Positions 1 to 6,261 of a stretch of 20,583 bases of DNA are shown here, piece after piece. A program made the translations under genes and the position numbers. The notes under the pieces are model-generated. The model ran no database searches. It was given only the letters and a program-made list of their open reading frames with translations, and had not been told where the DNA came from. Source of the DNA: DASROJ01 sp035646975 (GTDB lineage: Bacteria > Acidobacteriota > Polarisedimenticolia > JACPZX01 > DASXTC01); the NCBI GenBank assembly GCA_035646975.1, contig DASROJ010000202.1:1-20583 (forward strand), in the 5' to 3' direction. The stretch's first letter is position 1. Each line of letters starts with the position of its first letter.

Positions 1-3000
1 CCCCAGCAGCACGTAGGCCTGCATGTCGGTGATCGAGAACGACAGCGCCAGCCTCACGTCGGTGATCAGCGTGCCGAACTTCCGCTCCTTGGTCAGCCCG
101 AAAATGTCGCCGTACAGCGCGTTGTTGATCTGCTGGAAGGCGGTGGTGAACGAAAGACCCGAAGGGGCGAACACCGCGACGGTCCCCTTGCCCGAGGCCT
201 TCATCAGGTTCTCGCCCAGCGCGTCGAAGGAGCGCGAGTGGAACCCGCCGACCAGGCAATCCTCGTTGATCAGCACGGTGGGCATCTGCGTGGCCGACAT
301 CAGCGAGATGAACGACGAGTTGAACAGCGTGTCCAGACCCCAGTCGTCGAACGACCCGTGCCCCGTGTAGGCGGTCAGCGCCGCGCCGTTGTTCGCCGCC
401 GTGACGTAGTCGTTGCGCCAGAGCGACGGATTGCGGCTGTTCGGGTCGTCACCGTTGTAGGGAGGCAGCGCGTAGTACAACTTCTGGTTGGTGAACGGCG
501 CGCCGAAATAGGTGCCCGAGACGGTGTTCTGCAGCGCGATGAACTCGGTGCTCTCCCCCGTGTTCGGGTTGCCCCGGTCGGCGAGAAACAGCCCCTTGGC
601 GCGCCACGCCCCCGGCGGTGGGGAGAGATCGTAGTCGAGGAGCTTCTGGAAGACGGCGGAGGTCTCCGCCGGGTTGCGCACCGAGATGCGGCCCAGATGG
701 ATGTCGGGCAGCTGGTCGCCGCCGCGGAAGGCCGCGATCCAGGTGTCGGAGGCGTAGTAATCGAGAAACGGTCCAGGCTGGTACATCATGAAGCTGGGGA
801 TGTCGTTCACCCAGGCGCTGCTGGCGGTCAGGTTCTTGTAGTCCACCGAGCTGTCGCCCACCAGCATCACGTAGGCGGGCGCCGGCGCGGTGCCGCCCGG
901 CCCCTTCCAGTTGTTCACGGCGTAGGCGAGAAACGACCGGATGGCCTCGGGGGTCTCGAGCCCGTCGCTGAACTGGTCGTAGATATCGCGGATCATGACG
1001 AGCCGGACGCTCAGGGCGCTCGCGCTGGCGCGGTGGGCCAGGTAGTCGCTGAACTGCGTCACCGGCGGCGCGCCCACGACAGCGGGGGTCGTGATGACGA
1101 TCATGTCGGCCGCGTTGGTGGTCGCGGTCAGATCGTCCGGGTTGACCACCTCGGTCACGCGCACCGGTGTCTTGAATCCGCCGGAGCCGCCCGCGGCGAA
1201 CCGCTGCTGTGCCCCCGCGACGATGCCGGTGTCCAGCGGCAGCGTGTACTTGAGCGAGAAGTCGCCCGCCCCGAGCATCGTCACGGTACCGCTGGTGATC
1301 AGGCGCGGCGACGGAACGGTCGTGGCGCCGACGCTGCGGCTGATGTCATAGACGACCATGTCGGCGACGACGTTGGTCGGAAAGCCGGACATCTCGTAGC
1401 CGCGCGCGGCGTTGGGAAAGTGGGCCAGCAGCGCGCCGGAGCTCAGACGCAGGGCGCGCTTGTAGTCGACTTCGATCCAGTCGAGAAAGAACGCCTCGAA
1501 GCTGCTCGTATTGGTCAGACCCGGCTGGCCGATGTAGACCCCGGCGCCGGACGACAGCGCCGATTGCGGCACGCTGAGGCTCTGGGTCACGAGCGCCTCG
1601 CCGTCCCAGCACATCGTGGAAGAACGGCTGGGGGGCGTCGCGGTGCCGACCTGCAGCACGGTCATGTGATCGGGGTTTGCCGTCTCGCCGCTGGAGCCGC
1701 GCATGTGCGCTCGCACCGTGGCGGTGAAGGCGCTCGAGTTCGGGTCGGCCGGCGGCAGGTTCAGGTTGCAGGCCGCGCAGACGGTACGGTTCGGGTCGGT
1801 GTCCGGACCGAGGAAGTTGGACAGCTTCTGCACCCCGTTGGTGTTCGTGTAGCCGCAGTTCACCGCGTTGGGATCGGGGTTGAAGACGTTGGCGGTGGTG
1901 ACCAGCGACGGCGACTCGTAGAACGGGTCGCTCTTTCCTTCCGGCACGAAGACGGCGTCGGACTCGTTGTGCACCGTGTCGAGAAAGGCGCTTTCGGCCA
2001 CACCACCGGTGAATGACGCCGACAGGTTCGGGATGCGGGCGCGGCTGCCCGACTCTCCGAACAGGAAGTAGACGTTCTCATCGGTGAAGTCGTTGGCCTG
2101 CAGGATGTCGTCCGCCCCCGGCGAGATGTTCGGGTCGTAGTGGTAGTTCACCAGCAGCTTCGGCTCGGTGAGCAGCCCCTCGCCGTAGAACTCGATGTAG
2201 TCGCCCGGGTCGAACGAGCCGTTGCCCCCGTCGATCACCCGGATCGGCACCTCGACCCCCTTGTTCATCAGCTTGAACGTCGCGGGGGTCGCGCCGGAGA
2301 GTCCCGGGGCGACGCCGGTGGCCGGGTCGAGCAGGTAGGACCAGGTGAGCCGGTAGATTCCGTTGCTCTTCACGAAGACGCGGTATACCGGCGTGATGGC
2401 GTTGGCGAACTGGGAAAGCGATGCCGGGCTCTGCGGAGCGCTGAGGGAAGAGACTCCCGCCTCGCCGCGGGCCTGGTGGATGCGGAAGCGCTTGCCTTCT
2501 TCGTAGTTGACGAAGGCGGCGCGGTAGCTGTCCTCAAACTGCGGGTCGTTGGCCGCGTCGTTGGGCAACCCGGGGGTCGTGTCTGGCGGCTGGAGCGAGA
2601 GATCCTGGATCGCGGGGTCGACCCCGTCGACGACGAGGTCGGCTTCCACTTCGGGATAGAACTCCAGGTCGATCGTCGGGGCCGAGGCGTCGGTCGGGTC
2701 CTGCTCGGCTTCGGGGAGGCTGTCGGCATCCAGGGCGCTCTGCCCGGATGGCCGAACCAACGGCGTGTAGATCACCTCGACGAACCGCTGGAAGCGAAAG
2801 TAACCGGTCTGGCCGAGGCGAACCGATCCGCCTGCGAATCCCGTGCGGGATGATTTTCCGGTCCTGCCGGTCCCTGGTGTCGCGGTGGGCCCGGAATCAG
2901 ACTCGAACCGCCCCCGGCTCGAATCCTTTTCTGGTCCTAGCCTCAATCCCTTGAGGAGCCTTCGTTCGGCCCGGATTGGCTCCAGGCTGACGTTGGCTCC

Positions 3001-3285
3001 CTCCGGGATAGCCACCCGGACCACCTTGACCGGTAGCGGGACCTGCCTGCCCGCAGCGGTGCGGCCGTCGCCAACCTGGCTCAGGCCGAAGGTGGGAATC
3101 GAAAGCACCTGACCCAACTCCGGTCGATCAGGTACCTCCTGGATGCCTGGCTCTGGCGCGGAAAGCCTTAACCGGAACCGCCATCGGTCCCCTCCACCAA
3201 TATTGCCGGCGGTACCGGTTAAGGCCTTGTCGCTTCCCAGCGCGATCAGGGCCGCAAGACCAAGGAGAAGAATGCTTCGTCTCAT
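1..3285 (-). CDS. Gingipain-like C25 family cysteine peptidase, C-terminus cut by window edge
   Basis: An uninterrupted frame of 1095 codons runs from ATG at 3285 to the left edge, with no stop, so the C-terminus is missing. Residues 1-20 are a Sec-type signal peptide (MRRS then a hydrophobic run). Residues about 50-110 (VKVVRVAIPEGANVSLEP) resemble the C25 propeptide family. Residues about 295-360 carry the pattern GIYRLTW ... FDPGDYIEFYGEG found in gingipain-like proteins. The catalytic domain starts near residue 725 (DMIVITTPAVV) and includes IRDIYDQFSDG. The C25 dyad is visible as His976 in YTGHGSFDDW and Cys1010 in INEDCLVGG, 34 residues apart, close to the spacing in gingipain R. The protein should be exported and cleave peptides outside the cytoplasm; specificity cannot be read. 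It starts 49 bases after the second peptide gene, so co-transcription with the RiPP locus is plausible. Its first codons use many A/T-ending triplets, unlike the rest. Confidence 0.9.
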   Translation of the reverse strand, partial: MRRSILLLGLAALIALGSDKALTGTAGNIGGGDRWRFRLRLSAPEPGIQEVPDRPELGQVLSIPTFGLSQVGDGRTAAGRQVPLPVKVVRVAIPEGANVSLEPIRAERRLLKGLRLGPEKDSSRGRFESDSGPTATPGTGRTGKSSRTGFAGGSVRLGQTGYFRFQRFVEVIYTPLVRPSGQSALDADSLPEAEQDPTDASAPTIDLEFYPEVEADLVVDGVDPAIQDLSLQPPDTTPGLPNDAANDPQFEDSYRAAFVNYEEGKRFRIHQARGEAGVSSLSAPQSPASLSQFANAITPVYRVFVKSNGIYRLTWSYLLDPATGVAPGLSGATPATFKLMNKGVEVPIRVIDGGNGSFDPGDYIEFYGEGLLTEPKLLVNYHYDPNISPGADDILQANDFTDENVYFLFGESGSRARIPNLSASFTGGVAESAFLDTVHNESDAVFVPEGKSDPFYESPSLVTTANVFNPDPNAVNCGYTNTNGVQKLSNFLGPDTDPNRTVCAACNLNLPPADPNSSAFTATVRAHMRGSSGETANPDHMTVLQVGTATPPSRSSTMCWDGEALVTQSLSVPQSALSSGAGVYIGQPGLTNTSSFEAFFLDWIEVDYKRALRLSSGALLAHFPNAARGYEMSGFPTNVVADMVVYDISRSVGATTVPSPRLITSGTVTMLGAGDFSLKYTLPLDTGIVAGAQQRFAAGGSGGFKTPVRVTEVVNPDDLTATTNAADMIVITTPAVVGAPPVTQFSDYLAHRASASALSVRLVMIRDIYDQFSDGLETPEAIRSFLAYAVNNWKGPGGTAPAPAYVMLVGDSSVDYKNLTASSAWVNDIPSFMMYQPGPFLDYYASDTWIAAFRGGDQLPDIHLGRISVRNPAETSAVFQKLLDYDLSPPPGAWRAKGLFLADRGNPNTGESTEFIALQNTVSGTYFGAPFTNQKLYYALPPYNGDDPNSRNPSLWRNDYVTAANNGAALTAYTGHGSFDDWGLDTLFNSSFISLMSATQMPTVLINEDCLVGGFHSRSFDALGENLMKASGKGTVAVFAPSGLSFTTAFQQINNALYGDIFGLTKERKFGTLITDVRLALSFSITDMQAYVLLG

Positions 3286-3334
3286 CGGCCTGCCCCACGT
3301 CGCGCCAGTTTGAAGAACCTGTGCGCGTCAGAAA

Positions 3335-3451
3335 CTAGCTGGTGATCGGGCCGCCAGGGCAGGCGTTCGTGTTGTCTTTCGAGCACGAAACCGCCCGAGC
3401 CTCAATATCCTCTGAATGGATGATTGCCGGCTTCTCGTAGGTTTTCTTCAT
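3335..3451 (-). CDS. Putative RiPP precursor peptide, copy 1 (38 aa)
   Basis: This 38-residue reading frame begins MKKTYEKPAIIH, continues with IEARAVSCSK and ends CPGGPITS before TAG. It is 24/38 identical to the peptide at 3617-3733 and has exactly the same length. Shared features are the N-terminal MKKTYEKP, IEARAV, cysteines at 23 and 31 (C-x7-C), Pro35 and the terminal Thr37-Ser38. YEKPxI resembles the YxxPxL leader element that PqqD-like B1 proteins recognise in lasso peptide systems. The core is probably residues 22-38, but the cleavage site is inferred. An ATG at 3460 lies in frame, yet it sits directly against the Shine-Dalgarno run, and the second copy starts at the aligned MKKTYEKP, so 3451 is preferred. 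The radical SAM gene lies upstream and the C25 peptidase gene downstream. Confidence 0.8.
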   Translation of the reverse strand: MKKTYEKPAIIHSEDIEARAVSCSKDNTNACPGGPITS

Positions 3452-3460
3452 CGCGTACAT

Positions 3461-3469
3461 CTCCTCCTC
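3461..3469 (-). promoter_or_regulatory. Strong Shine-Dalgarno for precursor copy 1
   Basis: On the minus strand the sequence GAGGAGGAG sits 9 bases before the ATG at 3451. It is the best ribosome binding site seen in the window and suggests high translation of this small peptide, as expected for a RiPP substrate needed in excess over its enzymes. It also decides the start: the alternative in-frame ATG at 3460 directly abuts the purine run and would have poor spacing. Confidence 0.75.
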
Positions 3470-3483
3470 AGAAAGGACATCTT

Positions 3484-3510
3484 GGTACCAGAGAGTGCTG
3501 GCTCTGGACC
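3484..3510 (-). promoter_or_regulatory. Stem-loop between the two precursor genes
   Basis: The arms CCAGAG (3488-3493) and CTCTGG (3502-3507) are perfectly complementary around an 8-base loop, and the flanking GGT (3484-3486) and ACC (3508-3510) extend the stem past a single bulged base. It lies in the 165-base spacer between precursor copies 2 and 1, about 30 bases upstream of the copy 1 start. There is no T-run after it on the minus strand, so it is not a standard terminator. It may protect or separate the two peptide messages. The remainder of the spacer shows no recognisable gene. Confidence 0.45.
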
Positions 3511-3616
3511 TAACATCTCGGACAACTTGCCACACTCAACCCGTCGCCGTCATCCACCCACAGATCACGGCCCGGGATATCTGCCGAATGGGTCGGACAG
3601 ACAGAGCACGAATCGA

Positions 3617-3733
3617 CTAGCTGGTAAGCGGCGCCCCACCACACTGAGTGTCATCCATCTTCGCGCAGGCAACCGCCCGTGCTTCGATCTCCTCAGTGTG
3701 TTTGATCACCGGCTTTTCATAGGTCTTCTTCAT
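3617..3733 (-). CDS. Putative RiPP precursor peptide, copy 2 (38 aa)
   Basis: This frame begins MKKTYEKPVIKHTEE, continues IEARAVACAK and ends CGGAPLTS before TAG. It is the sister of the peptide at 3335-3451 (24/38 identical, no gaps). Differences are concentrated in residues 26-34 between and just after the two conserved cysteines, the pattern expected if the leader and the end of the core are constrained and the loop varies. The start ATG at 3733 follows a G-rich stretch (GGGGGG) at about 5 bases, a weaker ribosome site than copy 1. It lies 39 bases after the radical SAM stop. A radical SAM/SPASM partner and paired Cys suggest possible thioether or related crosslinks; this is inference. 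No signal peptide or membrane segment is present. Confidence 0.8.
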   Translation of the reverse strand: MKKTYEKPVIKHTEEIEARAVACAKMDDTQCGGAPLTS

Positions 3734-3749
3734 GCAACCCCCCAGTTTT

Positions 3750-3765
3750 GAGAGCCTGCGCTCTC
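3750..3765 (-). promoter_or_regulatory. Short perfect hairpin between radical SAM gene and precursor copy 2
   Basis: GAGAGC (3750-3755) and GCTCTC (3760-3765) form a 6-bp perfect stem with a 4-base loop, wholly within the 39-base gap between the radical SAM stop and precursor copy 2. On the transcribed strand it is followed by AAAAC, not by T residues, so intrinsic termination is unlikely. A role in decoupling enzyme and precursor expression, by processing or message protection, is possible but inferred. Confidence 0.4.
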
Positions 3766-3772
3766 TGACCCG

Positions 3773-4855
3773 TTACGCTGGTGTCCTGCTCTGAATTTCC
3801 AGGAACTCCGAATGCCTCTGCTTTCTGATTTCCGATGTCATCTTGACTTGTGGATATATGTTTCTCGGATCGCCCGTCTGGACCTCGGCCACCCCCGGAC
3901 AGAATGAGCAGAACTCGCCCGTCTCACAGGTCTTCAGTGTGGTCTTGGGAATCTCCATCGCGATCCGGCGCACCTCTTCGAGCACCGGCGAGTCGGTCCA
4001 GAGCGCCCGAAGATCGGCAACGTCGTTGATGTTGCCGGCCGAGCGGCGCCACTGCACGCAGGGATAGATGTTGCCGTACGGATCCAGCGCGATGGTCGAG
4101 CGGCCGGTGCCGCAGTTGGCCTGGACCCTGGTGTCGTCGCGCGGCAGCGGGACCTCTTCGTGGGTGAGGTCGGCGTATTCGGGCGACCAGAGCTTCGCGA
4201 GGAAATCACGGTCGGCCTGGAGCGCCAGCGGACTGGTGTCCCCGTCGTCGCGCGGCGTGATGACCGGGTCGAAGGTCGCGTGGCAGCCGAGGCTGTCGGC
4301 GATCGCCTTGATGTCACGCACTTCCCACTGGTTCCACTTGGTGATCGGGACCTTCATGTTGACCTTCAGGTCGTACTTGCGAAGGTTCTTGATTCCCTCG
4401 AGGACGCGGTCGAACGAGCCCGGCACGCCGGTGAGCTTGTCCATCGTCTCGGCGTTGGAGCCATGGAACGAGATCTCGATCTCGAAGGGCATCAGCTCCT
4501 TGAACTTGCGTGCGACGATCTCATCGACGAGGTAGCCGTTGGTGTAGATCCTCAGGGCGAAACCAAGCCGCTTGCCGGCCCAGGCGATGTCGAAGAAATC
4601 GGGGCGCGTCAGCGGCTCGCCGCCGGTCAGAACCAGGAACACGCATCCGAGGTCGGCGATCTTGCTCAGCCCCGCGATCATCTGCTCCTTGCTCAGCTCG
4701 CGGCGGCCCCGCTCGGGGCAGTTGTAGCAGAAGGCGCACTTGTGATTGCAGGCGTAGGTGATTTCCCACAACGCGGTCATGGGCAGAGCCTTGTTCCAAC
4801 TGCGGGCCACAAGGTCGGCGTACGCGTTGGTCGTTGCCGGTCTCTCTTCTGCCAT
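3773..4855 (-). CDS. Radical SAM/SPASM peptide-modifying enzyme
   Basis: The 360-residue protein has the radical SAM 4Fe-4S motif C36-x3-C40-x2-C43 (TYACNHKCAFCYNC) and the GGEPL SAM-binding motif at 78-82. A C-terminal SPASM region holds Cys248, Cys266, Cys310, Cys316 and Cys319 (ALDPYGNIYPC, then CETGEFCSFC), expected to ligate auxiliary clusters. Architecture and length match PqqE/sactisynthase-type maturases, cytoplasmic enzymes that use a 5'-deoxyadenosyl radical on a peptide. Nearby PqqD-like and precursor genes point to the two 38-residue peptides as substrates. The ATG at 4855 has GAGGT about 7 bases upstream. It begins 58 bases after the PqqD-like stop. The exact chemistry (thioether, C-C or C-O crosslink, epimerisation) cannot be told from sequence. 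Heme-d1-type and other SPASM maturases are alternatives made less likely by context. Confidence 0.88.
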   Translation of the reverse strand: MAEERPATTNAYADLVARSWNKALPMTALWEITYACNHKCAFCYNCPERGRRELSKEQMIAGLSKIADLGCVFLVLTGGEPLTRPDFFDIAWAGKRLGFALRIYTNGYLVDEIVARKFKELMPFEIEISFHGSNAETMDKLTGVPGSFDRVLEGIKNLRKYDLKVNMKVPITKWNQWEVRDIKAIADSLGCHATFDPVITPRDDGDTSPLALQADRDFLAKLWSPEYADLTHEEVPLPRDDTRVQANCGTGRSTIALDPYGNIYPCVQWRRSAGNINDVADLRALWTDSPVLEEVRRIAMEIPKTTLKTCETGEFCSFCPGVAEVQTGDPRNIYPQVKMTSEIRKQRHSEFLEIQSRTPA

Positions 4856-4892
4856 CGTGTGACCTCGTTGGAGCGTTGCTCAGCTTGTCGAA

Positions 4893-4918
4893 CTACTCTT
4901 TCACGCTACTCTGTCACG
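4893..4918. repeat. Tandem 13-bp direct repeat across the PqqD-like stop codon
   Basis: Two adjacent 13-base units, CTACTCTTTCACG (4893-4905) and CTACTCTGTCACG (4906-4918), differ at one position. They straddle the stop codon of the PqqD-like gene (4914-4916) and occupy part of the 58-base gap to the radical SAM gene. This is probably a slippage duplication; no function is evident. Confidence 0.7.
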
Positions 4919-5240
4919 CCACCTTGCCGGCTTCGCCGTCCCTCGGACCGCCGCCGGCCAGCATCCCATGCACCTTCAAATCCTGTACGAAGGACGTCAC
5001 GTCCTCGAGCGCCGTCGCCGGCGTGACATCGTACTCATCGGCGATGATCCGCGCGATGTCGCTCTCGGTCCGCGTCCCGTCAATCAGGTCCCAGATCCTC
5101 GTGCCGGTCACGTTGAGGATCTTGTACTCGTGAAACTGGGGCAGGACGATGAACGCCTCCCCCTCGTACACCCTCGAAGCGGCATGCGGGTGCTTCGTGG
5201 GAACAGACTGCGCGGGCGGAACCGGGACCCCGGCTGTCAT
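4914..5240 (-). CDS. PqqD-like peptide-chaperone (RRE) protein
   Basis: The 108-residue protein shows the PqqD fold signature: an N-terminal beta region (EGEAFIVLPQFHEYKILN), then NVTGTRIWDLIDGTRTESDI, and a winged-helix-like helix bundle (ARIIADEYDV ... DVTSFVQDLKVHGML). PqqD-like RiPP recognition elements bind leader peptides and present them to a partner enzyme; this is established for PqqD and lasso B1 proteins. The start ATG at 5240 overlaps the kinase stop by four bases (ATGA), so the two are translationally coupled and probably needed in similar amounts. The protein lacks a signal peptide and acts in the cytoplasm. The leader element YEKPxI in the twin peptides is its most likely ligand, by inference. 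A 13-bp tandem repeat spans the stop. Confidence 0.85.
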   Translation of the reverse strand: MTAGVPVPPAQSVPTKHPHAASRVYEGEAFIVLPQFHEYKILNVTGTRIWDLIDGTRTESDIARIIADEYDVTPATALEDVTSFVQDLKVHGMLAGGGPRDGEAGKVA

Positions 5241-6250
5241 GGCTTAATACCCCCGGGGCTTGAAAAACCATCAACGCCGGCCCATCGCGAGTCGATCACT
5301 TGCCAGAATGTACGGTCTTTTCGGAAGTGGAGGCGGAAAACCGGCGTTTTTATTGTCGATCCTGCAACGGAGTCGATGACGGCGCCGGCGATCTCCGGCC
5401 GTTCGGTAACAAACGGCAGGCTTCCCACCAGCTCGCCCACCGCCTTGGCCCCCTTGACCTCCACGAGACGGTCCGAAGTATCCTGAACAAGTCTGAAAAA
5501 ACCCGCAATCGGCCAGGTCTCGATCGACTTCGGCTCGGGGGCGAACAGCCCTCTGAACGGAACGCTGCAGGCGCCATACCCACCCCCCTCGCCGCCGGGC
5601 ATGGGGGCCACCATCGTCAGGTCGTCCGACAGGACGAGCGCCTCGGGTGTGAGGGTGGTGACGGTGGTCTTGCCGGAGCCGGATGGGCCGAAGAACAGCC
5701 AGGCCCGGCCGTCGCGCACCAGTCCGGCCGAGTGCAGCAGGAAGCCGCCACGCGAAATGACCAGATGCGCGAAGGCGACGCGCAGATAGTTTTCGATGCT
5801 TCGATCGAAGGCGCGAGGGTCCGACAGCGCGGCCTGAGCCAGGGCAAGGCCTCCCGATCCGGCCTTGGTGTCGAGCCAGCCGGCCCATTCGTAGGAGCAG
5901 GCCAGCAGCGTCTCTGCCTCCCAGTGTGTCTCGACACGGTAGAACTCGTCGCGCTGGCGCATCTCGAGGAAGCGCGGACGATCCGCCCGCCTCACGCTGA
6001 CGACGAGATCGGCCGGCCGGTCGGCAGACTCGCAGAAGACGCCATACCGCTGCCTCAGCGTCTCGACCCGAGGGGACTCGAGCCCATCGAGCCTGACCAC
6101 GATACCGCCGATCCCCAGCGTGATGCTGCCGGTCGGTATCGCGGATGTCATGGTCGGAGCGGAGCCGGAGCGGTAGTAGGACAGATCGGGGACGTATTCG
6201 GCAGGATGAGACACGTTCACTTTTTGAGCAATCGATGATCTTGCTGTCAC
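5237..6250 (-). CDS. HPr kinase-like ATPase (ScmC-like)
   Basis: Counting from the chosen GTG, the protein has 337 residues. A His in LLHSAGL (about 173) precedes the P-loop GPSGSGKT (188-195), followed by LVLSDD (Asp209-Asp210). This His/P-loop/Asp-Asp layout is typical of HPr kinase-fold proteins in RiPP and exopolysaccharide clusters. In the paeninodin lasso pathway a homologue phosphorylates the precursor's C-terminal Ser; both peptides here end in Ser. Whether this one acts as a kinase is inference. The GTG at 6250 was chosen because GGAGAG (6254-6259) is well placed and the previous stop is just upstream. A longer in-frame extension to 6337 would overlap the peptidase gene, and a shorter ATG at 6151 is possible. 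It overlaps the PqqD-like gene by four bases. Confidence 0.8.
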   Translation of the reverse strand: MTARSSIAQKVNVSHPAEYVPDLSYYRSGSAPTMTSAIPTGSITLGIGGIVVRLDGLESPRVETLRQRYGVFCESADRPADLVVSVRRADRPRFLEMRQRDEFYRVETHWEAETLLACSYEWAGWLDTKAGSGGLALAQAALSDPRAFDRSIENYLRVAFAHLVISRGGFLLHSAGLVRDGRAWLFFGPSGSGKTTVTTLTPEALVLSDDLTMVAPMPGGEGGGYGACSVPFRGLFAPEPKSIETWPIAGFFRLVQDTSDRLVEVKGAKAVGELVGSLPFVTERPEIAGAVIDSVAGSTIKTPVFRLHFRKDRTFWQVIDSRWAGVDGFSSPGGIKP

Positions 6251-6261
6251 CGGCTCTCCAG

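Noticed and set aside
238..2016. A 592-codon open frame on the plus strand opposite the C25 peptidase
   Set aside because: Its translation is Arg/Val/Gly-rich with no recognisable domain, while the minus strand frame gives a coherent C25 peptidase. High GC content leaves long antisense frames open.
3335..3535. A longer 66-residue version of precursor copy 1 from a start at 3535
   Set aside because: The extra N-terminus runs through the stem-loop and ribosome binding site and is not shared by copy 2.
3416..3751. A plus-strand frame of 111 codons covering most of both precursor genes
   Set aside because: The two similar minus-strand peptides with start sites and conserved ends explain the sequence better; the plus frame shows no motif.
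3617..5240. PQQ biosynthesis (pqqA, pqqD, pqqE)
   Set aside because: The peptides lack the Glu-x3-Tyr core of PqqA, have conserved cysteines, and no pqqB or pqqC is nearby.
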